Shown here: in pieces, positions 1-8,494 of the stretch
Position numbering within the stretch: position 1 is the stretch's first letter
Layout: each line of letters opens with the position of its first letter
Source: Chryseobacterium carnipullorum
GTDB lineage: Bacteria; Bacteroidota; Bacteroidia; Flavobacteriales; Weeksellaceae
NCBI RefSeq assembly: GCF_900142785.1
Contig: NZ_FRCD01000013.1
Span: 62,001 to 126,000 of the forward strand
Length of the DNA stretch: 64,000 nucleotides
Reading direction: 5' to 3'
Position numbers and translations under genes: made by a program
Notes under the pieces: model-generated
Databases searched by the model: none
Seen by the model: only the letters and a program-made list of their open reading frames with translations
What the model was told of the DNA's origin: nothing

Positions 1-399
1 GACCGCTATAAAAGAGAAGTTTTTGAAAGTTTTTTTCTGGGAGCGATGGAAAGCGGAGGCGCTTTTAAAATCATAGAAAAATCTTCCGGTGATGTTTTGG
101 GAAGCACCCGGTTTTATAACTTTGATGAAGAGGAAAACCGTATTTTCATTGGCTATACCTTTTATGGAACAAAATCATGGGGTAAGGGAATTAATCCGCA
201 GGTAAAGAAACTCATGCTCGATTATATCTTCCAGTTTGTAGATAAAGTGCATTTCCACATCGGTAAGGAGAATTTCCGCTCCCAAAAGGCTTTGGAAAGA
301 ATTGGCGGAGAGAAGATTGCAGAAGAGGAAGTCGCCTATTTCGCAGAGCCTACAAGAACTAATTTTGTGTATGAAATTAAAAAAGAGAATCACTCATGA
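1..399 (+). CDS. GNAT-family N-acetyltransferase, 5'-truncated by window edge
   Basis: The reading frame is open from base 1, so the gene starts upstream of the window and only the C-terminal ~132 residues are seen. The visible part fits the C-terminal half of a GCN5-related acetyltransferase of the kind that modifies small molecules or protein N-termini using acetyl-CoA: an SGDVLGSTRFYNF strand, a GKGINPQVKKLML stretch that fits the acetyl-CoA pyrophosphate-binding loop and helix, and FRSQKALERIGG, the usual late helix of RimJ/RimL-type members. Its stop overlaps the next start in an ATGA, so the two genes are probably translationally coupled. The substrate cannot be told from sequence. Confidence 0.85.
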   Translation, partial: DRYKREVFESFFLGAMESGGAFKIIEKSSGDVLGSTRFYNFDEEENRIFIGYTFYGTKSWGKGINPQVKKLMLDYIFQFVDKVHFHIGKENFRSQKALERIGGEKIAEEEVAYFAEPTRTNFVYEIKKENHS

Positions 400-755
400 A
401 AAAATATAAAATCCAGAAATCACCCTTTGTAGTTCCTACTACAGACGGAAAACTGATCGAAGAACATTGGGGAAACTCCACAGGAAACTCTAATGTATCC
501 ATTGCCCACATGGTGGCACCACCGGACTGGAGTGAGCCGCATCAGACTCCTGAATTTGATGAATTTACCCTTATTATTTCGGGAAAAAAGCAGTTTGAAA
601 TCGATGGAGAAATTGTCATTCTTGAAAAAGGACAGAGTATTCTGATAGAAAAAGGAGCAAGAGTGCGTTACAGCAACCCGTTCTCAGAACCTTGTGATTA
701 TGTTGCTATCTGTCTTGCTGCCTTTTCTATGGAATTGGTGAACAGGGAAGCTTAA
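396..755 (+). CDS. Small cupin-domain protein
   Basis: A 119-residue single-domain cupin. The pattern HQTPEFDEFTLIISGKKQFEIDGE followed by LEKGQSILIEKGARVRYSNP matches the two cupin motifs: a His, then Glu residues and a late turn before the second strand pair. It lacks a signal peptide, so it is probably cytoplasmic. It overlaps the preceding acetyltransferase by 4 bp (ATGA), which points to one transcript. Cupins of this size include sugar-binding and metal-dependent enzymes; no specific substrate can be assigned. Confidence 0.8.
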   Translation: MKKYKIQKSPFVVPTTDGKLIEEHWGNSTGNSNVSIAHMVAPPDWSEPHQTPEFDEFTLIISGKKQFEIDGEIVILEKGQSILIEKGARVRYSNPFSEPCDYVAICLAAFSMELVNREA

Positions 756-771
756 AAATATACCAATTCAG

Positions 772-823
772 CAGTGTAACAATGTACCAATTCGATTTTT
801 TCGATAAAAGTATTGTTACACTG
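772..823. terminator. Long inverted repeat between convergent genes
   Basis: A 12-bp perfect inverted repeat (CAGTGTAACAAT at 772-783 and ATTGTTACACTG at 812-823) encloses a ~28-nt AT-rich loop. It lies between the cupin gene and the convergent dienelactone-hydrolase-like gene. A further partly similar stretch (ATTGTTACA) continues to about 843. It may act as a bidirectional terminator or be a small repeat element. There is no strong T-run. Confidence 0.45.
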
Positions 824-860
824 TTAAATTGATAGATTGTTACATTAAAATAAATGAAAT

Positions 861-1604
861 TTATTTCAGTATTTCCTTCAAAAATAGCAGCGTATGATTC
901 CACGCTCTTTTTGCCATCACTTCATTATAATCAGGTGATTTCGGATCGGTGAAGGTATGCTTTGAGTGAGCATAAGTGATGATCTGCCAGTCCGCATTGC
1001 CTTCGTTCATTTCTTTGATTAAATTATTATAATCTTCCGGAGTGACTCCCTGATCGTCCGCTGGATTTTCAACTAAAATCTTCGTGGAAATAGGTCCGTT
1101 TTTTCTGGTCTGATCTTTTCCGATGCTTCCATGAATAGAAACTGCTCCCACAACCGGAAGGCTTCCTCTTGCAGATTCTAAAGCACCCGTTCCTCCGAAA
1201 CAATAGCCAATCACAGCAATTTTACTGGAAACGGCTCCATTCTTTTTCAATTGGTCCAGAGCCAGAGAAATACGCTTCTGGTAGGCCTCATAATTCTGTT
1301 TGTAGTATCCCGCAGTTTTACCGGCAGAAGCATTGTCTGTTGGAATATTTCCTTCTCCGTAAATGTCGGCAATAAAGGCAATATAACCTTGCTTTTCAAG
1401 TTCGGCAGCAGCGGTTTTAGCTTCGTCATCAATCCCTTTCCAGGCTGGAAGAATCAAAACACCAGGAAGTTTTTTTCCAGCGTTGGAAGTGACAAGGCCA
1501 TTCAGTTTCTGTGTTCCGTCCTTATAGGAAATGGTTTTAAGTTTCTGGCCGAAAACGGTTCCTGTGCTCATTATACAAGCGGTTAATAAAAGGGTACGTA
1601 TCAT
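861..1604 (-). CDS. Secreted dienelactone hydrolase-family protein
   Basis: A 247-residue alpha/beta hydrolase with an N-terminal signal peptide ending at about VFG-Q20. The family nucleophile is the Cys in GYCFGG (C135). The acid is probably in NPADDQGV (D183/D184) and the base is the His in SKHTF (H216), giving the Cys-Asp-His triad of dienelactone hydrolases. Family members open lactones or cleave esters; the export signal suggests a periplasmic substrate rather than an intermediate of the classical aromatic pathway. It lies on the minus strand downstream of the HAD gene, separated by a hairpin, so it is probably a separate transcript. Confidence 0.85.
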   Translation of the reverse strand: MIRTLLLTACIMSTGTVFGQKLKTISYKDGTQKLNGLVTSNAGKKLPGVLILPAWKGIDDEAKTAAAELEKQGYIAFIADIYGEGNIPTDNASAGKTAGYYKQNYEAYQKRISLALDQLKKNGAVSSKIAVIGYCFGGTGALESARGSLPVVGAVSIHGSIGKDQTRKNGPISTKILVENPADDQGVTPEDYNNLIKEMNEGNADWQIITYAHSKHTFTDPKSPDYNEVMAKRAWNHTLLFLKEILK

Positions 1605-1689
1605 ATTTTGTAATTTAATTAAAGGATCAAATGCATGCCTGTTCTCATGGTGAATAGGTCATTTGTAATGTTTGACCGTTATCGGACAT

Positions 1690-1734
1690 AAAAAATCCTC
1701 ATCTAAATTACTGAAAATAACTGATCATGAGGAT
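1690..1734 (-). terminator. Rho-independent terminator after the HAD gene
   Basis: ATCCTCAT (1695-1702) pairs with ATGAGGAT (1727-1734). Read on the minus strand the hairpin is followed by a T-run (five A on the plus strand at 1691-1695). It lies 29 bp past the HAD stop. Confidence 0.6.
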
Positions 1735-1762
1735 AAATATAATTGTTAAAACTGGAAACCAA

Positions 1763-2374
1763 TCAGAGCTTAACGCCTACGTTTTCCAGTTCCTGTTTCA
1801 GATCCGTATCAGGATTGATTTTAATGGTGATAAAGCCTAAAGACTTAGCCATTTCAATATTCTTTGGATTATCATCAATGAAAAGAGATTCACCGGCCTG
1901 GATGTCATATCTTTCCATCAGGACATGCCAGATTTTCGGATCAGGTTTGATCAGTTTTTCTGTTCCTGAAACAACGATTTTTCCGTCAAAAATTTGAAAA
2001 AAGTCATAGTTTTCCAATGCGTATGGAAAAGTTTCTTCAGACCAGTTCGTCAGTCCGAACAAGTGATACTCTGTATTTTTTAGACGTCTTAAAATATCTA
2101 CATTTTCCGGAATATCACTTTTCAGCATCACCGTCCAGTTGTCATAATAGGCTCTGAGTTCCTTTTCCCATTCAGGAAATTTTTTCACCTGGATATCGGT
2201 CCCTTCAGCAAGACTTCTTCCTTTATCCTGTTGTTCGTTCCATTCAGAGTGAGCAATGTTTTCCAGAAAGTATTCCATTTTTTCATCATCATTGAAATAA
2301 TCTTTAAAGAAATATCTGGGATCCCAATCCATTAGTACACCGCCAAAATCGAAGATGATATTTTTAATTTCCAT
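1763..2374 (-). CDS. HAD-family hydrolase (YihX-like phosphatase)
   Basis: A 203-residue haloacid-dehalogenase-superfamily enzyme. Motif I is the variant IIFDFGGVLMDW, in which the usual second Asp is Gly, as in the YihX/FMN-phosphatase-like group. Motif II is FGLTNWS, motif III the Lys in IKPDPKIW, and motif IV LFIDDNPKNI. Members dephosphorylate small phosphorylated metabolites; the substrate here is unknown. There is no signal peptide, so it is cytoplasmic. The length is normal for the subfamily. Confidence 0.85.
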   Translation of the reverse strand: MEIKNIIFDFGGVLMDWDPRYFFKDYFNDDEKMEYFLENIAHSEWNEQQDKGRSLAEGTDIQVKKFPEWEKELRAYYDNWTVMLKSDIPENVDILRRLKNTEYHLFGLTNWSEETFPYALENYDFFQIFDGKIVVSGTEKLIKPDPKIWHVLMERYDIQAGESLFIDDNPKNIEMAKSLGFITIKINPDTDLKQELENVGVKL

Positions 2375-2614
2375 AGATGTTTTTAAACTTTTTTAATTTT
2401 ATTTAACCACAAAAGTCGCAAAAGTTTTGATATTTAAACCCTTTAGAATACATAAATTTCAAAAGATTATTATTCTGAAAACATTAAGTTCATATCAATA
2501 GAAAATCAAAAGAAATTATAAACCTTACCTATACTATTTAGCCATAAAAGTCCCAAAATTTTTTAATGTAAAACAGTTTAGATCACTTTAGATTTAAAAG
2601 TTTTACCATCTTGA

Positions 2615-2824
2615 AAATAATAAGCTCCCATAAAGAGAAAATCAGAGATTTTCATGAAAACTTAAGTGTACTTCTTATGCGTAATTTATTTAACTTAAAT
2701 AACTAAAGTGTGCAAACAAAATGCTTTTGTGACTTTTGTGGTGGATAGTTGTTCTGTTTTAAACCACCCCGTCAAAAATTCTTTGAATTTTCGCCACCCC
2801 TCCGGAGGAGGGGAATGGGAGAGA
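2615..2824 (-). repeat. Inverted copy of the 6.6-7.2 kb extragenic repeat
   Basis: Read on the minus strand this stretch reproduces the repeat unit at 6598-7228: the CCCCTCC/GGAGGGG hairpin, the GACGGGGTGGTTTAAA block, CCACAAAAGTCACAAAAG, the ACTTTAGTTATTT block, and AAGTACACTTAAGTTTTCATG. A further partial unit (AACCACAAAAGTCGCAAAAG, plus strand) lies at about 2405, so most of the 525-bp gap before the next gene is repeat-derived and contains no convincing gene. Confidence 0.75.
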
Positions 2825-2898
2825 GACCCGGGAATTGGGGTTTGGATTAACGGGTTTTCTTATGGTTTTAAATTTTTGTGGTTGAAAATATCAACTGT

Positions 2899-3330
2899 TT
2901 ACTCAGGTTTATAAAACTGATACTGTTCGTTTTCGTAATAGGCATTGATATGATGAAGGCCATTCGTAAGGATAATTTCTTGCGCTCCGATAATGGAGTT
3001 ATACCGTGCAGTCTGTTCAAATGTTTTCTCTGTCAGTTTGATCTGTGGGGCTTTGCATTCGATCAGGATGATGGGTTCGGTTTTCTCCGTCACCAGAAGG
3101 TCGATTCTTTTGGTGAGGCCGTTCAGAAGGATCTTTTTTTCAGTAATGAGGGCAGAGGCAGAATACCCTTTTACCGTAAGATAATAGTGGATCCAGTGCT
3201 GGCGCACCCATTCTTCAGGAGTGAGCAGAAGGTAAGTTTTGCGGACCAAGTCATAAATAAAAAACTTATCTTTGTCTTTCTTGAATTTAAAATCAAAAGT
3301 TTCCTGAAAATTCAGTTTTGGAAGTTCCAT
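2899..3330 (-). CDS. HsdR N-terminal domain (PD-(D/E)XK nuclease-like) protein
   Basis: A ~143-residue stand-alone protein resembling the N-terminal nuclease domain of type I restriction HsdR. RIDLLV followed by ILIECKAP supplies the Asp and the E-x-K of a PD-(D/E)XK active site. I place the start at MELPKLNFQ (3330) rather than 11 codons upstream, because the longer form would run into holA, whose ATG lies only 7 bp away on the other strand. No hsdM or hsdS is nearby, so it is probably a house-keeping orphan nuclease-like protein and not a restriction system. Its role is unknown. Confidence 0.75.
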   Translation of the reverse strand: MELPKLNFQETFDFKFKKDKDKFFIYDLVRKTYLLLTPEEWVRQHWIHYYLTVKGYSASALITEKKILLNGLTKRIDLLVTEKTEPIILIECKAPQIKLTEKTFEQTARYNSIIGAQEIILTNGLHHINAYYENEQYQFYKPE

Positions 3331-3337
3331 TAATAAG

Positions 3338-4375
3338 ATGAAAGAATTAGATTTAATCCTCAAAAATATTAAAAATAAAGAAGTTTTACCTATTTATTTT
3401 TTCCACGGAGAAGAACCTTACTTTATTGATGCTGCTGTAAAAGTGCTTGAACACGACTTTCTGGAGGAAGATGAAAAAGCCTTTAACCAGACGGTGGTGT
3501 ACGGAAAAGATACTTCTTATCAGGAGATCCTTTCTCTGGCCAGACAGTTCCCGATGATGGGGGACAAGCAGCTGATCATCGTCAAGGAAGCTCAGGATCT
3601 GAAATTCAATGAGGAAGAAAACCGGGTGCTGGAAGCCTATGTGGACAATCCTGTTCCTTCTACGGTACTGGTTTTTGCCCATAAACACAAGAAACTGGAC
3701 AGCAGAAAAAAAGCGACAAAAGCTTTAGACAAAGCCAAAGCCCTTTTCTTAAGTGAATCCGTGAGAGATTCCAATCTTCCCAAATGGATCGCTGATGAAT
3801 GTGCACAATTGAAAATCAAAACAGCCCCGAATATTGCCCATCTGCTTGCAGAATATCTCGGAAACGATCTTTCAAGAATTGCCAACGAACTGAACAAGCT
3901 AAAAATCATCCTTAAAGAAGGCGAAATCCTGGACGGAACGATCGTAGAAAATCATATCGGAATCAGTAAAGAATACAATGTTTTTGAGCTTCAGAAAGCT
4001 TTAGGAACCAAAAATGCAGATGCCGCTTTCAGGATCGCTCATTTTATGGGTAAAAATCCAAAAAACAACCCATTTGTCATGATGCTGGCCAATCTTTACA
4101 GTTATTTTTCCAATGTGATTATTTACCAGACGATGTCCGGACAGTCGCCGCAGGTTATCGCTTCACAAATGGGTGTCAATCCCTATTTTATCAAAGATTA
4201 TGCGGAAAGTGCAAGACTGTATCCGCTGAAGCACGCGACCAGAGTAATTTCGATCTTAAGAGAATTTGATATGAAAGGAAAAGGCCTTGGAGCGGTTAAT
4301 ATGGGAGAAGCGGAACTCATCAAGGAATTGGTGTATAAGATCATCAATATTGATAAAATTAAAATGAAGGTGTAG
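3338..4375 (+). CDS. holA: DNA polymerase III subunit delta
   Basis: A 345-residue protein matching the clamp-loader delta subunit, which opens the beta sliding clamp during replication. The N-terminal IYFFHGEEPYFIDAA is the typical delta opening, followed by RQFPMMGDKQLIIVKEA in the first domain and a C-terminal collar domain (FELQKALGTKNADAA and NPFVMMLANLYSYFSN). Length and order are normal for the family. It is transcribed away from the HsdR-N gene, with 7 bp between the two start codons. The downstream alpha/beta hydrolase is 55 bp away on the same strand. Confidence 0.93.
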   Translation: MKELDLILKNIKNKEVLPIYFFHGEEPYFIDAAVKVLEHDFLEEDEKAFNQTVVYGKDTSYQEILSLARQFPMMGDKQLIIVKEAQDLKFNEEENRVLEAYVDNPVPSTVLVFAHKHKKLDSRKKATKALDKAKALFLSESVRDSNLPKWIADECAQLKIKTAPNIAHLLAEYLGNDLSRIANELNKLKIILKEGEILDGTIVENHIGISKEYNVFELQKALGTKNADAAFRIAHFMGKNPKNNPFVMMLANLYSYFSNVIIYQTMSGQSPQVIASQMGVNPYFIKDYAESARLYPLKHATRVISILREFDMKGKGLGAVNMGEAELIKELVYKIINIDKIKMKV

Positions 4376-4430
4376 GGAGTTTTGAGAGTATTAGATTTAG
4401 AGTGTTTTAGGGTTTTATTTTTTTGTTGAT

Positions 4431-5324
4431 ATGATAAAAAGTGTTTTCCTGATTGTTTTATCTGTGTTTTTAATGGTTTTTGCGACTCAGAATGTTTCGG
4501 GGCAGACGATAAAAGGCAGTCATTATGAATTAACTATTGCACAGGATCAGAAAGCGGTCCTTATTTTATTTCCCTGCTTTCCCTGTACTATTGAACATAC
4601 GAAAACTGAAGCCGGATTTTTAAAAGGCATCGAAAAGAAAGGGATTACCACGATTCTTTTAGATTATAATCAGAAATTATTTTTAACGGAATCTGAAAAA
4701 CAGGAATACGCAAAAACGTTACACAAAATATTTAAGCGCAATGAAATTTCCACAGATCATATCTACATCGGAGGTTTTTCCGGGGGTGGAAATGTCGCAC
4801 TTCTTCTGGCTACTTTTTTAATTAAAAATCATGATCCTATACAGCCCAAAGGTCTGCTGGTTGTAGACTCTCCAATTGATCTTGAAAAGCTGTACGATAA
4901 TGCTAGAAAAGATGTAGCTAAAAATGCTGATCCCGAAGCCGTAGAAGAAGCAAAGTTCCTGACTGAACTTCTGGAAAAAGAAATAGGAAAACCGGATATT
5001 AACCGTGAAAAATATAAAACGTTTTCACCCTATTTAATGTCTGCACCCGCTGATGAAGGTAATATCCAATATCTTAAGAATATTAAAACAAGATTTTACT
5101 GCGAACCAGACCTGAAATGGCAGCTGGAAAAGAAAAACAGAACCTACGAAGAACTTAATGCCTACGTACTGGAAAAAGCCAATCAAACATTACTGAAAGC
5201 AGGAAATAAACATACGGAACTCATCCAAACCCAAGACCGCGGAATTCGGGCAAACGGAACAAAACATCCGCATTCATGGAATATTGTGGATGGGAGTGAG
5301 CTGGTGAAGTGGATGGTGGAGTAG
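4431..5324 (+). CDS. Secreted alpha/beta hydrolase
   Basis: A 297-residue protein with a clear signal peptide (hydrophobic stretch to about residue 24, SGQ). The nucleophile elbow is GGFSGGGN with Ser117; a candidate catalytic His sits in the C-terminal TKHPHSWN. The oxyanion-side strand is AVLILFPCFPC, with two Cys that could form a disulfide. It is probably an esterase or peptidase-like hydrolase in the periplasm; the substrate is unknown. It may be read through from holA. Confidence 0.75.
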   Translation: MIKSVFLIVLSVFLMVFATQNVSGQTIKGSHYELTIAQDQKAVLILFPCFPCTIEHTKTEAGFLKGIEKKGITTILLDYNQKLFLTESEKQEYAKTLHKIFKRNEISTDHIYIGGFSGGGNVALLLATFLIKNHDPIQPKGLLVVDSPIDLEKLYDNARKDVAKNADPEAVEEAKFLTELLEKEIGKPDINREKYKTFSPYLMSAPADEGNIQYLKNIKTRFYCEPDLKWQLEKKNRTYEELNAYVLEKANQTLLKAGNKHTELIQTQDRGIRANGTKHPHSWNIVDGSELVKWMVE

Positions 5325-5555
5325 TTGGTGTGGAGGGTTTTAGAGTGAAAAGTGAAGAATGAAGAGTGAAAAATTATATTTCATTCCCCTTAACCCAGCG
5401 ATCTATATCACTTTACCCAATCTCGCACTCACTAAACCATTCATCGACAGTCTACATATTTCATATTGACAAGTATCATTAAAAATACTTTAATAAAACA
5501 TTAAAAATTACGAAATTAGCGGTCTGAATTAAAATCTTTTTGAACAAAGTAAATT

Positions 5556-6497
5556 ATGGAACAAAACATTTTAGATTGTGTGATCGTTGGATCCGGGCCT
5601 TCTGGCTTTACAGCGGCTATTTATGCAGCAAGAGCAGACTTGAAACCAGAATTATATACCGGTTTGGAGCCGGGCGGACAATTAACCACAACTACGGAGG
5701 TTGATAACTTTCCAGGATATCCGGCAGGAATTACAGGACCTGAAATGATGATGGATCTTCAGAAGCAGGCGGAAAGATTTGAAACGAAAGTTCATTACGA
5801 AATGATCACCAAAGCTGAGTTCTCCAAAGAAGAAGGCGGTGTTCACAAATTATACGCAGGAAATAAAGAGATCTTCGCCAAAACGGTGATTATCTCTACC
5901 GGGGCTACGGCAAAATATCTGGGTCTTGATGACGAAAAGAAATATGCAGGAGGCGGTGTTTCAGCATGTGCTACGTGCGACGGATTCTTCTACAGAGGAA
6001 AAGATGTGGTAGTTGTAGGAGCGGGAGATACAGCGGCAGAAGAAGCTACTTATCTTGCGAAACTTACGAGAAAAGTAACGATGTTGGTAAGGAAAGACGT
6101 TTTCAGAGCTTCTAAGGCGATGATTCACAGAGTGGAAAACACGCCGAACATCGAAGTGAAATTCAACCATGAGTTAATAGGAATTGAAGGAGAGAACAGC
6201 CTGGTAGAAAGAGCGATGATCATCAACAACCAGACTCAGGAAAAATCTTCAGTTGATGTAGACGGGATCTTCATCGCGATCGGTCACAAGCCGAATACCG
6301 ATATCTTCGTGGGACAGATCGATCTTGATGAAAACGGATATATCCTTACTGAAAAAGGATCTACAAGAACCAATCTTCCGGGAGTATTTGCTGCTGGAGA
6401 TGTTCAGGATCATATCTACAGACAGGCGATCACGGCTGCAGGAAGCGGATGTATGGCTGCGATGGATGCAGAGAAATATCTTGCTGAATTACATTAA
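5556..6497 (+). CDS. trxB: Thioredoxin reductase
   Basis: A 313-residue flavoprotein that reduces thioredoxin with NADPH. It shows the N-terminal FAD Rossmann motif VGSGPSGFTAAIYAAR, the redox-active CATC (C138/C141) in VSACATCDGFFYRG, a second nucleotide-binding GAGDTAAEEA for NADPH, and the C-terminal FAD motif GVFAAGDVQD. The length is normal for the low-molecular-weight bacterial type. It is monocistronic: a strong terminator follows 24 bp after the stop and ~230 bp of non-coding sequence precedes it. Confidence 0.97.
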   Translation: MEQNILDCVIVGSGPSGFTAAIYAARADLKPELYTGLEPGGQLTTTTEVDNFPGYPAGITGPEMMMDLQKQAERFETKVHYEMITKAEFSKEEGGVHKLYAGNKEIFAKTVIISTGATAKYLGLDDEKKYAGGGVSACATCDGFFYRGKDVVVVGAGDTAAEEATYLAKLTRKVTMLVRKDVFRASKAMIHRVENTPNIEVKFNHELIGIEGENSLVERAMIINNQTQEKSSVDVDGIFIAIGHKPNTDIFVGQIDLDENGYILTEKGSTRTNLPGVFAAGDVQDHIYRQAITAAGSGCMAAMDAEKYLAELH

Positions 6498-6520
6498 TAT
6501 CCAGCTTTTTACAATACAGA

Positions 6521-6546
6521 GCGTACCCACCGGGTACGCTTTTTTT
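6521..6546 (+). terminator. trxB: Rho-independent terminator of trxB
   Basis: GCGTACCC (6521-6528) and GGGTACGC (6532-6539) form an 8-bp stem with a 3-nt loop, followed by seven T. Confidence 0.9.
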
Positions 6547-6597
6547 ATGTCACTTACTCCCGATTCTTCCCACAAAAATTATAACTGGCGAGCATCA

Positions 6598-7305
6598 CAT
6601 TCCCCTCCACTGGAGGGGTGTCGAAAATTCAAAGAATTTTTGACGGGGTGGTTTAAACAGAACAAACATCCACCACAAAAGTCACAAAAGTTTTTTAAAC
6701 ACTTTAGTTATTTTAAGTTGAAGGATTGCGTACAAGAAGTACACTTAAGTTTTCATGAAAATCAAAGATTTTCTTCATTATAATAGTACATCTGTTAAAC
6801 CCATTTTAATTAGCAGGGATCTACATTCCCCTCTTTCGGAGGGGTGTCGAAAATTCAAAGAATTTTTGACGGGGTGGTTTAAAACAGAACAAATATCCAC
6901 CACAAAAGTCACAAAGGTTTTTTAAACACTTTAGTTATTTTTAAGTAAATACATTACGCATAAGAAGTACACTTAAGTTTTCATGAAAATCAAAGATTTT
7001 CTTCATGATAATAGTACATCTGTTAAACCCATTTTAGTTAGCAGGGATCAACATTCCCCTCCACTGGAGGGGTGTCGAAAATTCAAAGAATTTTTGACGG
7101 GGTGGTTTAAAAAAGAATAACATCCACCACAAAAGTCACAAAAGTTTTTAAACACTTTAGTTATTTTAAGTTAAAAGATTGCGTACAAGAAGTACACTTA
7201 AGTTTTCAAGGAAATCTTTGATTTTCTGCTTTTGTATTTTTCTTATTTTCATGCTGATAAAACTTTTAAAACTAAAGTGTTTAAATAATTAAAAAGCTTT
7301 TGTGA
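6598..7305 (+). repeat. Tandem array of three ~227-bp extragenic repeats
   Basis: Three head-to-tail units begin at about 6598, 6823 and 7051 (periods 225 and 228 bp). Each unit starts with ACATTCCCCTC and a short GC-rich hairpin (CCCCTCC..GGAGGGG). It continues through GACGGGGTGGTTTAA, CCACAAAAGTCACAAA and ACACTTTAGTTATTTT, and ends in AAGTACACTTAAGTTTTCA plus an AT-rich palindrome around AAATC..GATTTTCTTCAT. The third unit is followed by a short inverted piece (7258-7305). No open frame is shared by the units. An inverted copy lies at 2615-2824. This fills the ~900 bp between trxB and the next gene. Confidence 0.85.
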
Positions 7306-7336
7306 TTAAATAATAATACGGGGTAACGGCCACAAA

Positions 7337-7367
7337 CAAAAAAACTGCTTCCGGTCTGGAGCAGTTT
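7337..7367 (-). terminator. Terminator of the HTH gene
   Basis: AAACTGCT (7342-7349) pairs with AGCAGTTT (7360-7367). On the minus strand the stem is followed by a T-run (A-run at 7337-7344). It lies 26 bp past the HTH stop. Confidence 0.75.
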
Positions 7368-7392
7368 GGATATCATGATCTGTCGTACAGAT

Positions 7393-7755
7393 TTATTTTC
7401 TGGATTTTAATCTTTTATTTTCCGCTTTTAGGGCTTCTATCTGCTCCTTCAGAAGGTTGATATATTCTTGCTGGTTTTCTAAGATATAATCAGGTATGTT
7501 GTAATTATTGTTAAGAATTGCAGTTCCAGAATTGGTAGATGAGTCATTAAAATTGACTGTATTTCCCGGTTTATCTTCTTTAATATCCTCTACTTTAACG
7601 TCCAAAGCTTTAGCCAGCTTTTCCCACTCATCATCAAATATTCTCACATCACCGCTTTCTTTACGGCTGTAGTTGGATACATCGGTAGCAATAATATTGG
7701 ACATATACTCCTGCGTATAGCCTCTTTGTTTTCTTAGAGTTCTTAGCTTTTCCAT
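7393..7755 (-). CDS. XRE-type helix-turn-helix regulator with C-terminal coiled coil
   Basis: A 120-residue DNA-binding protein. MEKLRTLRKQRGYTQEYMS through SNYSRKESG is a Cro/CI-type helix-turn-helix, followed by DVKVEDIKED. The tail (YINLLKEQIEALKAENKRLKS) is a short coiled coil that could mediate dimerisation. I chose the ATG at 7755, because a good promoter (TATATTTG) covers 7784-7777 and any upstream start would lie inside it. It lies on the same strand as cas13b and the CRISPR array, ~110 bp beyond the array's distal end, but has its own promoter and terminator, so a link to CRISPR is only positional. Confidence 0.8.
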   Translation of the reverse strand: MEKLRTLRKQRGYTQEYMSNIIATDVSNYSRKESGDVRIFDDEWEKLAKALDVKVEDIKEDKPGNTVNFNDSSTNSGTAILNNNYNIPDYILENQQEYINLLKEQIEALKAENKRLKSRK

Positions 7756-7776
7756 AGGGTGTGGGTGTGTTTTGTA

Positions 7777-7805
7777 CAAATATAGAAAAAAAATTTTGGT
7801 GACAA
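7777..7805 (-). promoter_or_regulatory. Bacteroidetes-type promoter for the HTH gene
   Basis: On the minus strand TTG (7805-7803) is separated by 18 bp from TATATTTG (7784-7777), matching the Bacteroidetes TTG-N~19-TAnnTTTG promoter. The ATG at 7755 follows 21 bp after the -7 box. Confidence 0.7.
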
Positions 7806-7865
7806 TTAAGGATTAGAGCATTTAAGGCAAGCTTTAGAGTATTTTTTTAGAAGTAATAATAATTT

Positions 7866-8494
7866 GTTGTGAGCACCCTTCAAACTGTGGCGTGCCCCAA
7901 CAAAACCGACAATGGCAGTAAGAAATGTGGCGTTGTGAATACCTTCAAATTGTGATATGTCCCAACTGTTGACGCTGGTAATGCTAACTTCATGTCGTTG
8001 TGAATACCCTTAAAATTGTGATATATCCCAACTCGAAGAACTACTTAACTCAATAAAAGAATGTTGTGAATATCCTTAAAATTGTGATATGTCCCAACTC
8101 GTTCAAAAACAATCAATAAAAGATAGTAGTTGTGAATACCCTTAAAACTGTGATATGTCCCAACAAACCATACAATGAGTGATGTTTGAGTATGGTTGTG
8201 AATATCCTTAAAATTGTGATATGTCCCAACTAGGTTTCGTGGTTTTCCTTTATATGCGTGGTTGTGAATATCCTTAAAATTGTGATATGTCCCAACCCTT
8301 CATCAGCCAGGCAGAATTTAGAATCTGTTGTGAATACCCTTAAAATTGTGATATGTCTCAACTGGTGGGGTACTTGGGGGATGGCCGCGTCAGTTGTGAA
8401 TACCCTTAAAATTGTGATATGTCTCAACAGCCGAAGTAATGGATGCTGATAAGCAGCTGTTGTGAATACCCTTAAAATTGTGATATGTCTCAAC
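7866..8494 (-). CRISPR. Type VI-B CRISPR array, 10 repeats and 9 spacers
   Basis: Repeats of 36 bp start at 7866, 7932 (35 bp, one deletion), 7997, 8063, 8129, 8195, 8261, 8327, 8393 and 8459. All nine spacers are exactly 30 bp, as in type VI-B. On the minus strand repeats begin GTTGGGAC or GTTGAGAC and end ATTCACAAC, which resembles known Cas13b repeats from memory (Bergeyella type) and sets transcription from 8494 towards 7866, in line with cas13b. The most degenerate copy (7866-7901, six or more changes) is the leader-distal one, as expected for a terminal repeat. The three leader-proximal repeats share GTTGAGAC; the others have GTTGGGAC. Confidence 0.97.

Noticed and set aside
2899..3330. 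A type I restriction-modification system
   Set aside because: Only an HsdR N-terminal-like domain is present. There is no helicase part, hsdM or hsdS nearby.
7393..7755. The HTH gene beside the array as a CRISPR accessory gene
   Set aside because: It has its own promoter and terminator, is a generic XRE protein, and lies beyond the leader-distal end of the array. Position alone is not enough.
8230..8493. Open frames through the CRISPR array
   Set aside because: They translate the repeats (for example HITILRVFTT over and over) and are not genes.
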